Part shown: piece after piece, positions 49,046 through 59,710 of the stretch | Layout: every line of letters starts with the position of its first letter | How positions within the stretch are numbered: the first letter of the stretch is position 1 | From: Umezawaea sp049997955 | GTDB lineage: Bacteria; Actinomycetota; Actinomycetes; Mycobacteriales; Pseudonocardiaceae | Assembly (NCBI GenBank): GCA_049997955.1 | Contig: JAEBDY010000005.1 | Coordinates: 1-64,000 of the forward strand | Direction: 5' to 3' | Length of the DNA stretch: 64,000 bases | Translations under genes and position numbers: made by a program | Notes under the pieces: model-generated | Told to the model about the DNA's origin: nothing | What the model saw: only the letters and a program-made list of their open reading frames with translations | The model's database searches: none

Positions 49046-49139
49046 CCCCGCTCGCTGCAATTGTCTCGATGGCCGTTTTCGTTTGTCAAGGCGGGAAAGA
49101 TGCCTTGACAAACGAAAACGGCCATGAGGGCGCTTCGGA
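49046..49139 (+). repeat. Palindromic element copy 2
   Basis: A perfect 24-bp stem (49069-49092 with 49102-49125) encloses a 9-nt loop, gggaaagat. The inner 11 bp and loop equal copy 1 (1-95), inverted in orientation. The outer 13 bp differ from copy 1 but stay perfectly paired. The flanks ccccgctcgc, attgtctc and atgagggcgcttcgga are shared with copy 1. Confidence 0.85.
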
Positions 49140-49200
49140 TCGGGGGGACGGGGGAAGTGCGGGCGTCGTCTTGTTCGCGTCGTGGTTTGGTAGGAGTGTG

Positions 49201-49249
49201 GCCGTGAGCCGTGAGCCGTGAGCCGTGAGCCGTGAGCCGTGAGCCGTGA
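49201..49249. repeat. 7-copy tandem repeat of a 7-bp unit
   Basis: Seven exact copies of gccgtga. It lies 60 bp after the second palindromic element, just as a 9-bp minisatellite lies beside the first. It has no coding support. The neighbouring 48830-48960 also has short imperfect G-rich repeats. Confidence 0.95.
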
Positions 49250-49455
49250 GTCGCCTCTCGACTCCCGCCCCTTCCCTCCGCTTCCTGCCCGCTCCGGCCC
49301 TGCCCGCCCCGCTCCGGCTCCCGCCTCTGCCTTGGCGCTCCTCCCTCCCCACCGCGCCGCCTCAAGGGGCTGCGTGTGACGTGCGGTGATTCGCGTCGCG
49401 CCTGCGGTGGCTGGGCGATGTGAGCGGGTATGATTGGTGGGTAGTCGCTACGACC

Positions 49456-49654
49456 CCGTGCGGGAGAGTCCGGATCCTGCGAGGTTCGGCGCCGAAGGAG
49501 CAAATCCTCCCCGGAACCTCTCAGGCGCAAGGACCGCATGGGGTAGACGCCTCTGGAAAGTGGGCCGGTTTTCGGTCCCGCCGACGGTGAAAGTCCGGTC
49601 TTGGCCGGGTGAAGCTCTCAGGCGCCCGCCGAGCGGGTTGGATACAGAGGGGGA
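49456..49654 (+). ncRNA. Tandem glycine riboswitch before gcvP
   Basis: Two aptamer-like units follow one another. The first has cgggagagtcc, gccgaaggagcaaa, cctctcaggcgcaaggaccg and ends near 49558. The second has gacggtgaaagtccgg, gaagctctcaggcgc and ends ggatacagaggggga. This is the known tandem arrangement of the glycine riboswitch, which senses glycine and controls gcv genes. The gcvP start is 54 bp downstream. Confidence 0.9.
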
Positions 49655-49707
49655 GGGCAGACGGCAGAAGTGTGTCCGTAGCCCAAACCTCGCCGGAGGC
49701 GCTTTCC

Positions 49708-52593
<2,886 letters not shown>

Positions 52594-52680
52594 TCCGGTT
52601 TTCCGCGCGGGGCGCGTTCGGCCAAGCCACCGGCCGCGCGCGTGGACGATCTCGCGCAAGCCGGCCCGCCTCGGGTGGAC

Positions 52681-52706
52681 GGGTCGCCTCCTCACGGAGG
52701 CGACCC
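52681..52706. terminator. Terminator-like hairpin after gcvP
   Basis: A perfect 11-bp stem (52681-52691 with 52696-52706) encloses a 4-nt loop. It sits between gcvP and the convergent decayed DUF899 gene and may serve both. Confidence 0.75.
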
Positions 52707-52707
52707 G

Positions 52708-52972
52708 TCAGCCGTAGGTGGGCTTGTGCGGCCAGCCGTCGGGGGAGTCCTCCCAGTCCTGCTGTCTGCCGTACGGCGCCAGGTCGAGGATGTTGTTCGT
52801 GAACACCAGCCGGTCCACGCCCCGCTGCGTCGTGCCGTACGTCCGGTAGACGGCGTCGCCGCCGCCGCGCCGCCAGCGCGTCCTCGGCGCGCGTCAGCGC
52901 CTTCTCCGCGACGAGCAGTTCGTCGCGGGCCTCCTGCCACTCGTCCTGGGAGACGATCTCCGGTTCCACCAT
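52708..52972 (-). pseudogene. DUF899-like pseudogene with internal deletion
   Basis: The start, MVEPEIVSQDEWQEARDELL and on to LTRAEDALAARRRRRRL, matches the N-terminus of DUF899 (thioredoxin-like). After a frame change in the Arg-codon run, a second frame gives DAVYRTYGTTQRGVDRLVFT and DLAPYGRQQDWEDS, the C-terminus of the family. About 150 middle residues are missing. A deletion between GC-rich repeats is a likely cause. Probably non-functional. Confidence 0.75.
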
Positions 52973-53123
52973 GCCGCGATTGTGGACCCGAGCACCGACA
53001 AGAACGGGTCGTGCCTGGTCGAAGCCCCTTCCGGTGAGCGGATCACCGCGGCGGAAATGATCGGGGCCCGGCCACCGTTGACCTCTGCAGGAGCTCGACA
53101 ACGGCGAGAGGCAGCACCAGCCC

Positions 53124-53489
53124 ATGGCACGCGCAGTCAAGACCCCCGGCCCCGACCACCCCATCACCGTGACGCCGTCGACCGAGCACGTCGTGGTGCG
53201 CGTCGGCGACCGGGTCGTCGCCGACACGACCAGGTCGCTCACGCTCCAGGAGTCGACGTACCCGGCCGTGCACTACATCCCGATCGAGGACGTCGACCGG
53301 TCCGTGCTCCAGCGCACCGGCACCAGCACGTACTGCCCCTACAAGGGCGACGCGTCGTACTACTCGATCACCGGCGGCCAGGAGCTGACCGACGTCGTGT
53401 GGTTCTACGAGGAGCCGTACCCGTCGGTGGAGCGGATCGCCGGGCACGTGGCGTTCTACCCCAACAAGGTGTCGATCTCGGTCGAGTAG
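53124..53489 (+). CDS. DUF427 protein
   Basis: The 121-aa protein has the DUF427 pattern: MARAVKTPGPDHPITVTPST, VVADTTRSLTLQESTYPAVHYIPIEDVD, TYCPYKGDASYYSI and WFYEEPYPSVERIAGHVAFYPNKVSI. It is compact and soluble. Its role is not defined. The last bases overlap the end of a decayed GNAT gene on the other strand. Confidence 0.85.
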   Translation: MARAVKTPGPDHPITVTPSTEHVVVRVGDRVVADTTRSLTLQESTYPAVHYIPIEDVDRSVLQRTGTSTYCPYKGDASYYSITGGQELTDVVWFYEEPYPSVERIAGHVAFYPNKVSISVE

Positions 53490-53698
53490 ACCACCACGTC
53501 GAACCCGTCGGCCCGCTCGACGCCCTGTTCGACGAACCCGGCCCTGCGCGCCACCGCCCGCGGGGCGCCGTTGCGGACGTCGGCCTCCAGCCGCACCCGC
53601 ACGGCGTCCCGCTCGGTGCCGCGCCGCTCCCGCCGGCAGCCGCAGCCCGGCCGCGGTGAGGCCGCGTCCGCGCTCGCCGACGGCGAGGTGCTCTCCGC
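53456..53698 (-). pseudogene. GNAT acetyltransferase remnant
   Basis: On the minus strand the region shows an acetyl-CoA site fragment (VGERGRGLTAAGLRL). After a frame change it gives the typical GNAT end LEADVRNGAPRAVARRAGF, then VERADGFDVVVYST. The N-terminal half is gone and the frames do not join. Position next to the DUF899 remnant suggests a decaying block. Confidence 0.6.
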
Positions 53699-54112
53699 TC
53701 AGGCGGACAGAACGTAGTCCACGGTGTAGACGCCGGACCGACCCGCTTCCCAGGTGATCCCGCCGCTGCCGCTCAGGCCCTCCAGCTCGCCGGTGCCCGA
53801 CTCGGGGACCACGGTGAACCCGCCGGACACGGCGCCGTCCTTGTAGCGGCCGATGTGCTGGAGCACGAACGTGCCGGTGCGGCCGTCGAGCGTGCCGGTC
53901 ACCAGTTCGTGGCCGATGGTGTAGCAGTTGTTGTCGTCGATGTACGTCATGACGAACCGCGTCTCGCCCGTGCCCTCCAGCGCGCCGCGGTACGCGCCGA
54001 CCATCGTGCCCTCGGTCTGCTTGGCACCGGAGACCTCGTCGTGCGCCTTGCCGTCCCAGGTCTTCTCTTCCCAGCTCTTCATCTCGATGCCGCCGGTCGC
54101 GTGTGTGGTCAT
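53699..54112 (-). CDS. DUF3224 protein
   Basis: The 137-aa protein has the DUF3224 beta-barrel pattern: MKSWEEKTWDGKAHDEVSGAKQTEGTMVGAYRGALEGTGETRFVMTYIDDN, GTFVLQHIGRYKDG and VPESGTGELEGLSGSGGI. It may be an allene-oxide-cyclase-like fold. It is divergent from the WYL regulator across a perfect 15-bp inverted repeat, so it is probably that regulator's target. The ATG at 54112 is chosen. Confidence 0.85.
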   Translation of the reverse strand: MTTHATGGIEMKSWEEKTWDGKAHDEVSGAKQTEGTMVGAYRGALEGTGETRFVMTYIDDNNCYTIGHELVTGTLDGRTGTFVLQHIGRYKDGAVSGGFTVVPESGTGELEGLSGSGGITWEAGRSGVYTVDYVLSA

Positions 54113-54125
54113 GCCGGAGATCCTG

Positions 54126-54162
54126 CCCCCGGTACCTGACACCGGCCGTCAGGTACCGGGGG
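54126..54162. promoter_or_regulatory. Perfect inverted repeat operator between DUF3224 and WYL genes
   Basis: The 15-bp arms 54126-54140 and 54148-54162 are exact inverses around a 7-bp spacer, and fill most of the 62-bp gap between divergent starts. Each arm contains ggtacc. It is very likely the binding site of the WYL-type regulator. Confidence 0.75.
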
Positions 54163-54174
54163 AAACTTGGACCC

Positions 54175-55152
54175 ATGCGCGCGAGCCGACTGCTGTCCCT
54201 GCTGCTCCTGCTCCAGTCGCGCGGCCGGATGACCGCGCAGGAGCTGTCCGAGGAGCTGGAGGTGTCGATCCGGACCGTCTACCGCGACGTCGAGGCGCTC
54301 GGCGCGGCGGGCGTGCCCGTGTACGCCGATCGCGGCCCGGCGGGCGGGTACCGGCTGGTCGACGGCTACCGCACCCGGCTGACCGGGCTGACCACGGAGG
54401 AGGCCGAGTCGCTGTTCCTCGCCGGACTGCCCGGTCCCGCCGCCGAACTGGGGCTCGGCACCGTGGTCGCGGCCGCGCAGCTGAAGCTCCAGGCCGCGCT
54501 CCCGCCCGAGCTGCGGTCGCGGGCCGGGCGCGTGCGCGAGCGGTTCCACCTGGACACGCCGGGCTGGTTCCGGCACGCCGACGAGACCCCGAACCTGACC
54601 ACCATCGCCGACGCGGTGTGGCACCAGCGCAGGCTCGACATCCGGTACCGGCGGTGGGGCGGGCAGGCGATCGAGGTGCGCCGCACCGTGGACCCGCTCG
54701 GCCTCGTGCTGAAGGCGGGCGTCTGGTACCTCGTCGCGCGCTCGGACGGCGACCTGCGCACGTACCGGGTCGCGCGGGTGCTGGAGCTGGCGACGACCGA
54801 GGACCACTTCGACCGGCCGGAGGACTTCGACCTGACGGCGTTCTGGGAGGCGTGGTCCGAGCGGTTCGAGCAGCGCATGTACGGCATGCGCGTCACGGTC
54901 CGGCTGTCGCCCCGCGGGGTCGAGCGGGCGCGGTTCCTGCTCGGCCTCGTCGCCTCCCGCGCCCTGCGCGACTCGGACGCCCGGCCGGACCCGGACGGGT
55001 GGACGACGGTCGAGCTGCCGACCGAGTCGCTCGACCACGCGGAACCCGATCTGCTGCGCCTCGGACCCGACGTGGAGGTCGTCGAGCCGCCGGAACTCCG
55101 GGAGCGGGTGGCGGCGGCCGCCGCGGCCATGGCGGCGGTATACCTGCCATAA
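54175..55152 (+). CDS. WYL-domain transcriptional regulator (DeoR-type HTH)
   Basis: The 325-aa protein has an N-terminal HTH_11 (RASRLLSLLLLLQSRGRMTAQELSEELEVSIRTVYRDVEALGAAGVPVYADRGPAGGYRL) and a WYL domain with AGVWYLVARSDGDLRTYRVARVLEL, then a WCX-like C-terminus. Such proteins sense small ligands or nucleotides. It likely controls itself and DUF3224. Confidence 0.9.
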   Translation: MRASRLLSLLLLLQSRGRMTAQELSEELEVSIRTVYRDVEALGAAGVPVYADRGPAGGYRLVDGYRTRLTGLTTEEAESLFLAGLPGPAAELGLGTVVAAAQLKLQAALPPELRSRAGRVRERFHLDTPGWFRHADETPNLTTIADAVWHQRRLDIRYRRWGGQAIEVRRTVDPLGLVLKAGVWYLVARSDGDLRTYRVARVLELATTEDHFDRPEDFDLTAFWEAWSERFEQRMYGMRVTVRLSPRGVERARFLLGLVASRALRDSDARPDPDGWTTVELPTESLDHAEPDLLRLGPDVEVVEPPELRERVAAAAAAMAAVYLP

Positions 55153-55296
55153 CGCGGTCTTGATTCGCTGGTCCGCCACTCTGCGAACAACCGTTCATCC
55201 GTTCGTGGGAAAAGGGTGCACGCTTTCGGGGACTTGGGGGGCCTCTCACCCGTTCTAGGGGTGTCGGCCGTCACGGTCGGTACTTATCGTTGAAGG

Positions 55297-55710
55297 ATGA
55301 ACAAGAAGATTGTGATCACCGTCGCGACGACTTTCGAACTGCTCACGCCGGAAGCCGCGTCCGCACCCATCGAAGCCGAACTGCGCTACGACCCCGATGA
55401 TCCGTACGCCGTCGCCATCGGCTTCCACACCGGCCAGGGCGAGGTGGAGTGGATGTTCGGCCGCGAACTGCTGGCGGACGGGCTCATCACCCGAACAGGG
55501 GAGGGCGACATCGCCGTCCGCCCCGCCCCGGAAGACCCTGAGCGGATCCTCGTGGAGCTCGACGCCCCCACCGGGTTCGCCGTCCTGTCCGGCCTCTCCG
55601 AGGACATCGCCGAGTTCCTCGACCTCTCCTACGACGTCGTGTCGCCGGGCGAGGAGGAGCTCTGGATCGACTTCGACCGCGAACTCGCCAAGCTCGCCAT
55701 CCAGCGCTAG
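55297..55710 (+). CDS. ssgB: SsgA-family sporulation/cell division regulator (SsgB-like)
   Basis: The 137-aa protein matches SsgB: MNKKIVITVATTFELLTPEAASAPIEAELRYDPDDPYAVAIGFHTGQGEVEWMFGRELLADGLITRTGEGDIAVRP. SsgB recruits FtsZ during sporulation septation in Streptomyces. Its presence suggests a sporulating or mycelial life style. The 144 bp before it hold no other gene. Confidence 0.9.
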   Translation: MNKKIVITVATTFELLTPEAASAPIEAELRYDPDDPYAVAIGFHTGQGEVEWMFGRELLADGLITRTGEGDIAVRPAPEDPERILVELDAPTGFAVLSGLSEDIAEFLDLSYDVVSPGEEELWIDFDRELAKLAIQR

Positions 55711-55770
55711 CCGCAGGTCAGCGCGACCGGGAGCGTGTCCGCGCCTCGACCGGCGCGAGAGCCGCGCGCC

Positions 55771-57552
55771 CTAGCCCGCCGACAGGATCTGCGCGAGTGC
55801 CGCGTCGATCGCCTTGCCGTCCTCCGCCACCGAGAAGGTGCCGCCGGTGGACTGGGTGATCCGGGTCAGCGGATCGCGTTCCGGGGCGGACCCGATGGCG
55901 ATGACGCTGATCGGGATCGGACGGTCGTCGCGCTTCAGCCCGTCCAGCTCGGCCCGCAGTTCGTCGAAGCTCAGGCCGCCGTCGTTGGGGCCGTCGGTGA
56001 GCACCACGATGCTGTTGCGCTTGCCGCTCCGGTAGTTGTCCTGCGTGTCCTCGTAGAGGGCGACGAGGCTCGTGTAGAGCTGGGTCGCGCTCAGCGGCCG
56101 CAGCCGCGCCACCCCGTCGAGCAGAGCCTGCCGCTGGTCCACGACCGGCCCCGTCGGCACGAGCCGCCGGTACGGGAGTTCGCCGTCGACCTGCCGGGAG
56201 AACTCCCACAGCCCGACCGAGCCGGACAGCGAGCGGTTCACCTGGCCGGACAGCGCGGCCTTGAGCCACTCCATCCTGCTCTTGCCGTCGCCGCCGGGCT
56301 CCTCCATCGACTTCGACGAATCCACCAGCAGCGTGACGGACTGGCCGTTGTCGGCCGTCGCCCACGCCGCCGAGATCTGCTGCGTGGTGCTCGAATCCGC
56401 AGGCGTCAGGCCCTCGTTCATCGCCGCCCAGCGCACGCCCGGCGACGGGCTCGGGCGGTCCGTCGAGGACGGCACCCGCAGGCCGGACGCGGAGAGGATC
56501 TCCTGCTGGGGCGCGTCGGTCAGGAACTCGCGGAACGCCTGCGCGGCCCGCACCTGCGCCTCGCCCACCCAGTCGCCCGCGAGCGGGACGAACGGGAAGT
56601 CCGCGACCGGCGTCGGACCGCCGAGGGTCACGCCGAACAGCGACTTCAGCGGGGCCGTGCCGGTGTCCTTGCCCGTGTTGTGCCGGTAGAGGTCGACCTC
56701 GAACACGGGGACCGCGCTGAACCCCGCGCCGTTGACGGTGGGCTTGTCGGCGAGCAGGCCCATGGCCTCCCACGTGCTGCCGGGGGTCTGCGCGGGCTTG
56801 GCCGCGACCAGGCTCGCCATCGTGCTCTGCACCGGGGCCAGGCCGAGCATGTCGGTGGTCACCGGGCCCTTGCCCTCGGGACTCGCGCCCGCCAGCGCCG
56901 ACTGGATCGCCATCGCGGTGGCCGCGTTGGTCGCCGGATCGGGCATCGCGACCTTGAACGGACCCCACTCGGCCTTGCCGAAGCGGTCCCAGCCGGTGGG
57001 CGCGGACGTGATCTCGGGCAGGTCGGTCCAGCGGAAGCTCGAACCGCCCTGCATGGCCGTCGAGCCCTCCTCGAGCATGGCGAGCAGCACGGGGCTGGTG
57101 GCGATCGACTGCGGGGCGGCGCCGAGCAGCGCGTGGTCCTGCGCGCCGAGCCGGTTCGCCCACAGCGTCGAGTCGGTGACCCAGGCGTGCGGCCGGGCTC
57201 CCAGCTCGCCCTCGTCCCAGCCCTGGGTGAGGCTTTCGAGCACGACCTCGGAGTCGATCGACTGCACCTCGACCCGGATGCAGTGGTCGTAGACCACCGG
57301 TCGGGTGGCGCTCCAGGCCTTCGCCACGTCGCGCACCGCGTCGGCCGCGCTCGGCGTCGACGCGATCCGCAGCAGCGCCTCGCCCTCGGCGCAGTCGCCC
57401 GCCTCGGCGGCCGCCCGGCGTTCGATCACGCCACCGAGCCAGCTCCAGCCGAGAACGCCGAGGACGACCAGTGCGACGACGCCGATGACCGCGATCGGCC
57501 ACCCTGCGACGCCGCGCCGCACTCGTGTGCGCAGCGTGCGATGTCGAGACAT
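55771..57552 (-). CDS. Membrane-anchored solute-binding/VWA-domain protein
   Basis: The 593-aa protein has an N-terminal membrane anchor (about residues 18-40), then an extracellular substrate-binding-protein-like domain (IASTPSAADAVRDVAKAW onward). The C-terminal von Willebrand A domain has QSVTLLVDSSKSMEEPGG (MIDAS-like DxSxS) and SIVVLTDGPNDGG. It resembles the actinobacterial VWA plus ABC-type extracellular-binding family. Its ligand is unknown. The start at 57552 (MSRHRTLRTRV) is chosen over 57648. Confidence 0.8.
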   Translation of the reverse strand: MSRHRTLRTRVRRGVAGWPIAVIGVVALVVLGVLGWSWLGGVIERRAAAEAGDCAEGEALLRIASTPSAADAVRDVAKAWSATRPVVYDHCIRVEVQSIDSEVVLESLTQGWDEGELGARPHAWVTDSTLWANRLGAQDHALLGAAPQSIATSPVLLAMLEEGSTAMQGGSSFRWTDLPEITSAPTGWDRFGKAEWGPFKVAMPDPATNAATAMAIQSALAGASPEGKGPVTTDMLGLAPVQSTMASLVAAKPAQTPGSTWEAMGLLADKPTVNGAGFSAVPVFEVDLYRHNTGKDTGTAPLKSLFGVTLGGPTPVADFPFVPLAGDWVGEAQVRAAQAFREFLTDAPQQEILSASGLRVPSSTDRPSPSPGVRWAAMNEGLTPADSSTTQQISAAWATADNGQSVTLLVDSSKSMEEPGGDGKSRMEWLKAALSGQVNRSLSGSVGLWEFSRQVDGELPYRRLVPTGPVVDQRQALLDGVARLRPLSATQLYTSLVALYEDTQDNYRSGKRNSIVVLTDGPNDGGLSFDELRAELDGLKRDDRPIPISVIAIGSAPERDPLTRITQSTGGTFSVAEDGKAIDAALAQILSAG

Positions 57553-57708
57553 CGACTTCCCTTTCAGCGTCCCCCGCAGTTCGTGACCACGAACGCGTCC
57601 GGCATCCGGATTGATCACCCCGACGACACCTGTACCAGCAGCGGTCACGCTAACAGGTGAAGACTGAAGGCCTGGTTAAGTGCTTGGCGTGACATTTACC
57701 CGAATGGG

Positions 57709-58590
57709 TCAGCCATTAAGTGTGGAAGTGGGTCGCAATGTCACGGAAAGTTCCAACAGTGCCGCTCGCAGCGGCACCGCTCTCGCGGCGAACGACGCCT
57801 GCTGCCGCACGTACTCCGCACGCCCCTCGGGCGTCTCGATCGCCACCGGCTCGTACCCGAGCGGAGCCAGGTCGTACGGGCTCGCGCGCATGTCCAGCTC
57901 GCGCACGTCCACCGCCAGCGCGAAGCAGTCCGCGACCAGCTCGGAAGGCGTTGCCGGGTCCAGCTTGTAAGCCCACTTGAAGAGGTCCATCGACACGTGG
58001 AGGCAGCCCGGCTGGTCGAACTCGACCTGCGTCTCCCTGGTCGGCTGGAGCGTGTTGTGCGGGCGGGCGTCCGGCGTGAAGAAGCGGAACGCGTCGAAGT
58101 GCCCGCACTGCACCCGGCTCCCGTCCACGACCGCGTCCGTGCCCGCCGACCCCAGCCGCAGCGGCCACGCGTTGTGCCGCACCTGCTCGGGCCGCTGCCG
58201 GTAGACCATCGCCCACTCGTGCAGGCCGAAGCAGCCCAGCCGCGGCGCGCGCCTCGCCGTCGCGCCCAGCAGCCGGTTCACGAAGTCGACCGTCGGCCGC
58301 CGCGACTCGGCGAACCGCTCGACGTCCAGCGCCACCCCGTCGGCCGTCTCCGCGTACGCGGGCCACCGCAGGTACTCGCGCGCCGCGCCACCCTCCAGCA
58401 CGACACCGGGACCGGGGTGCCAGCGCTCCAGCCGCGACGGCCGGTGCGAGTAGTAGGAGAACAGGAAGTCCAGCACCGGGTGCTTCTCCCCGGTCGCCTT
58501 CCGCTCGTGGTGCGGCCCCGTCCAGCGCAGCACGCGCGCCCGGTGCTCGTCCCGGCGCGCCGTCCACTCGACCTCGGTCAGCACCACCAT
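57709..58590 (-). CDS. Protein annotated in relatives as 3-methyladenine DNA glycosylase
   Basis: The 293-aa protein begins LTEVEWTARRDEHRARVLRWTGPHHERKATGEKHPVLDFLFSYYSHRPSRLERWHPG and has GCFGLHEWAMVYRQ and GCLHVSMDLFKWAYKL. This actinobacterial family is commonly labelled 3-methyladenine DNA glycosylase, but no helix-hairpin-helix glycosylase motif is seen. The activity is unproven. Confidence 0.65.
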   Translation of the reverse strand: MVVLTEVEWTARRDEHRARVLRWTGPHHERKATGEKHPVLDFLFSYYSHRPSRLERWHPGPGVVLEGGAAREYLRWPAYAETADGVALDVERFAESRRPTVDFVNRLLGATARRAPRLGCFGLHEWAMVYRQRPEQVRHNAWPLRLGSAGTDAVVDGSRVQCGHFDAFRFFTPDARPHNTLQPTRETQVEFDQPGCLHVSMDLFKWAYKLDPATPSELVADCFALAVDVRELDMRASPYDLAPLGYEPVAIETPEGRAEYVRQQASFAARAVPLRAALLELSVTLRPTSTLNG

Positions 58591-58735
58591 GGCGGCAGCT
58601 TATTCGCACGGTCGGGGCGCGTGACGCGCGAACCACGCGCGAGCGGGGACCAGCGCACCGCGGACGACTCCGAACCGGAGGAGCGGTCCCACCCCGCGTG
58701 ACCATCGGGAGAACACGGCGGCAGGCGCGGGAGAC

Positions 58736-59653
58736 CTAGTCCCCTCCCTGTGCCAGCGCCAGTCCCAGCGCGGTGCGCAGCGACACCACCTCACGCCCTT
58801 CCCGACGGCTGACCGCGAGACCGGTCGCGCGCAGCACGGCGAGGTGCTGCGAGACGGCCCCGGCGGTGACGTCCAGGCGTTCGGCCAGTTCGGAGACGGT
58901 GCTCGGGCGTTCCAGTTCGTGCAGCAGGCGGGCGCGGGTGGCGCCGAGCAGGCGGCTCAGCGCCGGGCGCGCCGGCGGGTCCGGTCTGGTCCACAAGGTG
59001 CCGAAGCCGGTGGCCGGGTAGCAGAGGGCCAGGCGGACCGGGCTGTCCCGGAGGTAGACGTCGGGCCAGACGAAGGCCGACGGGACCAGGACGAGGTCGC
59101 GGGTGCCGATCTCGGTGAGGGTGCCGTTGACCTCGACGGCGGTGGGGTGCCAGGTGACCGTGTCGTGCAGCTCGTTCAGCACCGTCGGGCCGCCGTGCTC
59201 GGTGAGCCTGCGGCCACGGCGTTCGACATCGCCCTGCAACACGCCTTCCAGCCTGGGCCAGAGGGGCTCGACGATCGCGTCGTGAACGGCTCGCACGCGG
59301 TCGCGCAGCGCCTTCAGCGCCTGGGCCGGGTCGTCCAGCAGGGGACGGGCGTGGGGATCGGCGCCCACCGCGGCGGTGATGCGTTCGGGCGAGGCGCGGA
59401 ACAGGCCGTCGACCTCCGTGTCGATGCCCGTGGAGCGCAGACCCGGTGTGGGGATGAGGAACTCGGGGATGACCGGGCCCGCGGTGGCGAGGCGGTGCAG
59501 GAGGCGGAACCACGGGTCGTCCGGGAGGGCGCCGAGCCGCGACTCGGCCCAGGCGATCCAGCGCCGGTGCACCGGGGCGCACTCGGGCGCGGCCAGGACG
59601 CGCAGCCCGGCGATCGTTTCCCAGAGCGGTGAGACGGCGAAGCGGAGGGCCAT
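58736..59653 (-). CDS. ArsR-family regulator with DUF5937
   Basis: The 305-aa protein has a DUF5937 N-terminal part (MALRFAVSPLWETIAGLRVLAAPE) and a C-terminal ArsR winged helix (LSRLLGATRARLLHELERPSTVSELAERLDVTAGAVSQHLAVLRATGLAVSRREGREVVS). It is divergent from an MFS transporter gene and probably represses it. The ttag/ctaa palindrome between them is a candidate site. Confidence 0.8.
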   Translation of the reverse strand: MALRFAVSPLWETIAGLRVLAAPECAPVHRRWIAWAESRLGALPDDPWFRLLHRLATAGPVIPEFLIPTPGLRSTGIDTEVDGLFRASPERITAAVGADPHARPLLDDPAQALKALRDRVRAVHDAIVEPLWPRLEGVLQGDVERRGRRLTEHGGPTVLNELHDTVTWHPTAVEVNGTLTEIGTRDLVLVPSAFVWPDVYLRDSPVRLALCYPATGFGTLWTRPDPPARPALSRLLGATRARLLHELERPSTVSELAERLDVTAGAVSQHLAVLRATGLAVSRREGREVVSLRTALGLALAQGGD

Positions 59654-59658
59654 TGCCT

Positions 59659-59672
59659 TAGCCCAGCCTAAA
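59659..59672. promoter_or_regulatory. Candidate ArsR operator
   Basis: The 14-bp sequence ttagcccagcctaa has TTAG and CTAA as inverse ends. It sits between the divergent ArsR and MFS genes. The site is short, so support is moderate. Confidence 0.4.
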
Positions 59673-59710
59673 ACGTCCGGCTTGGCCAGTGATCACGCCA
59701 GGGTGGACCC

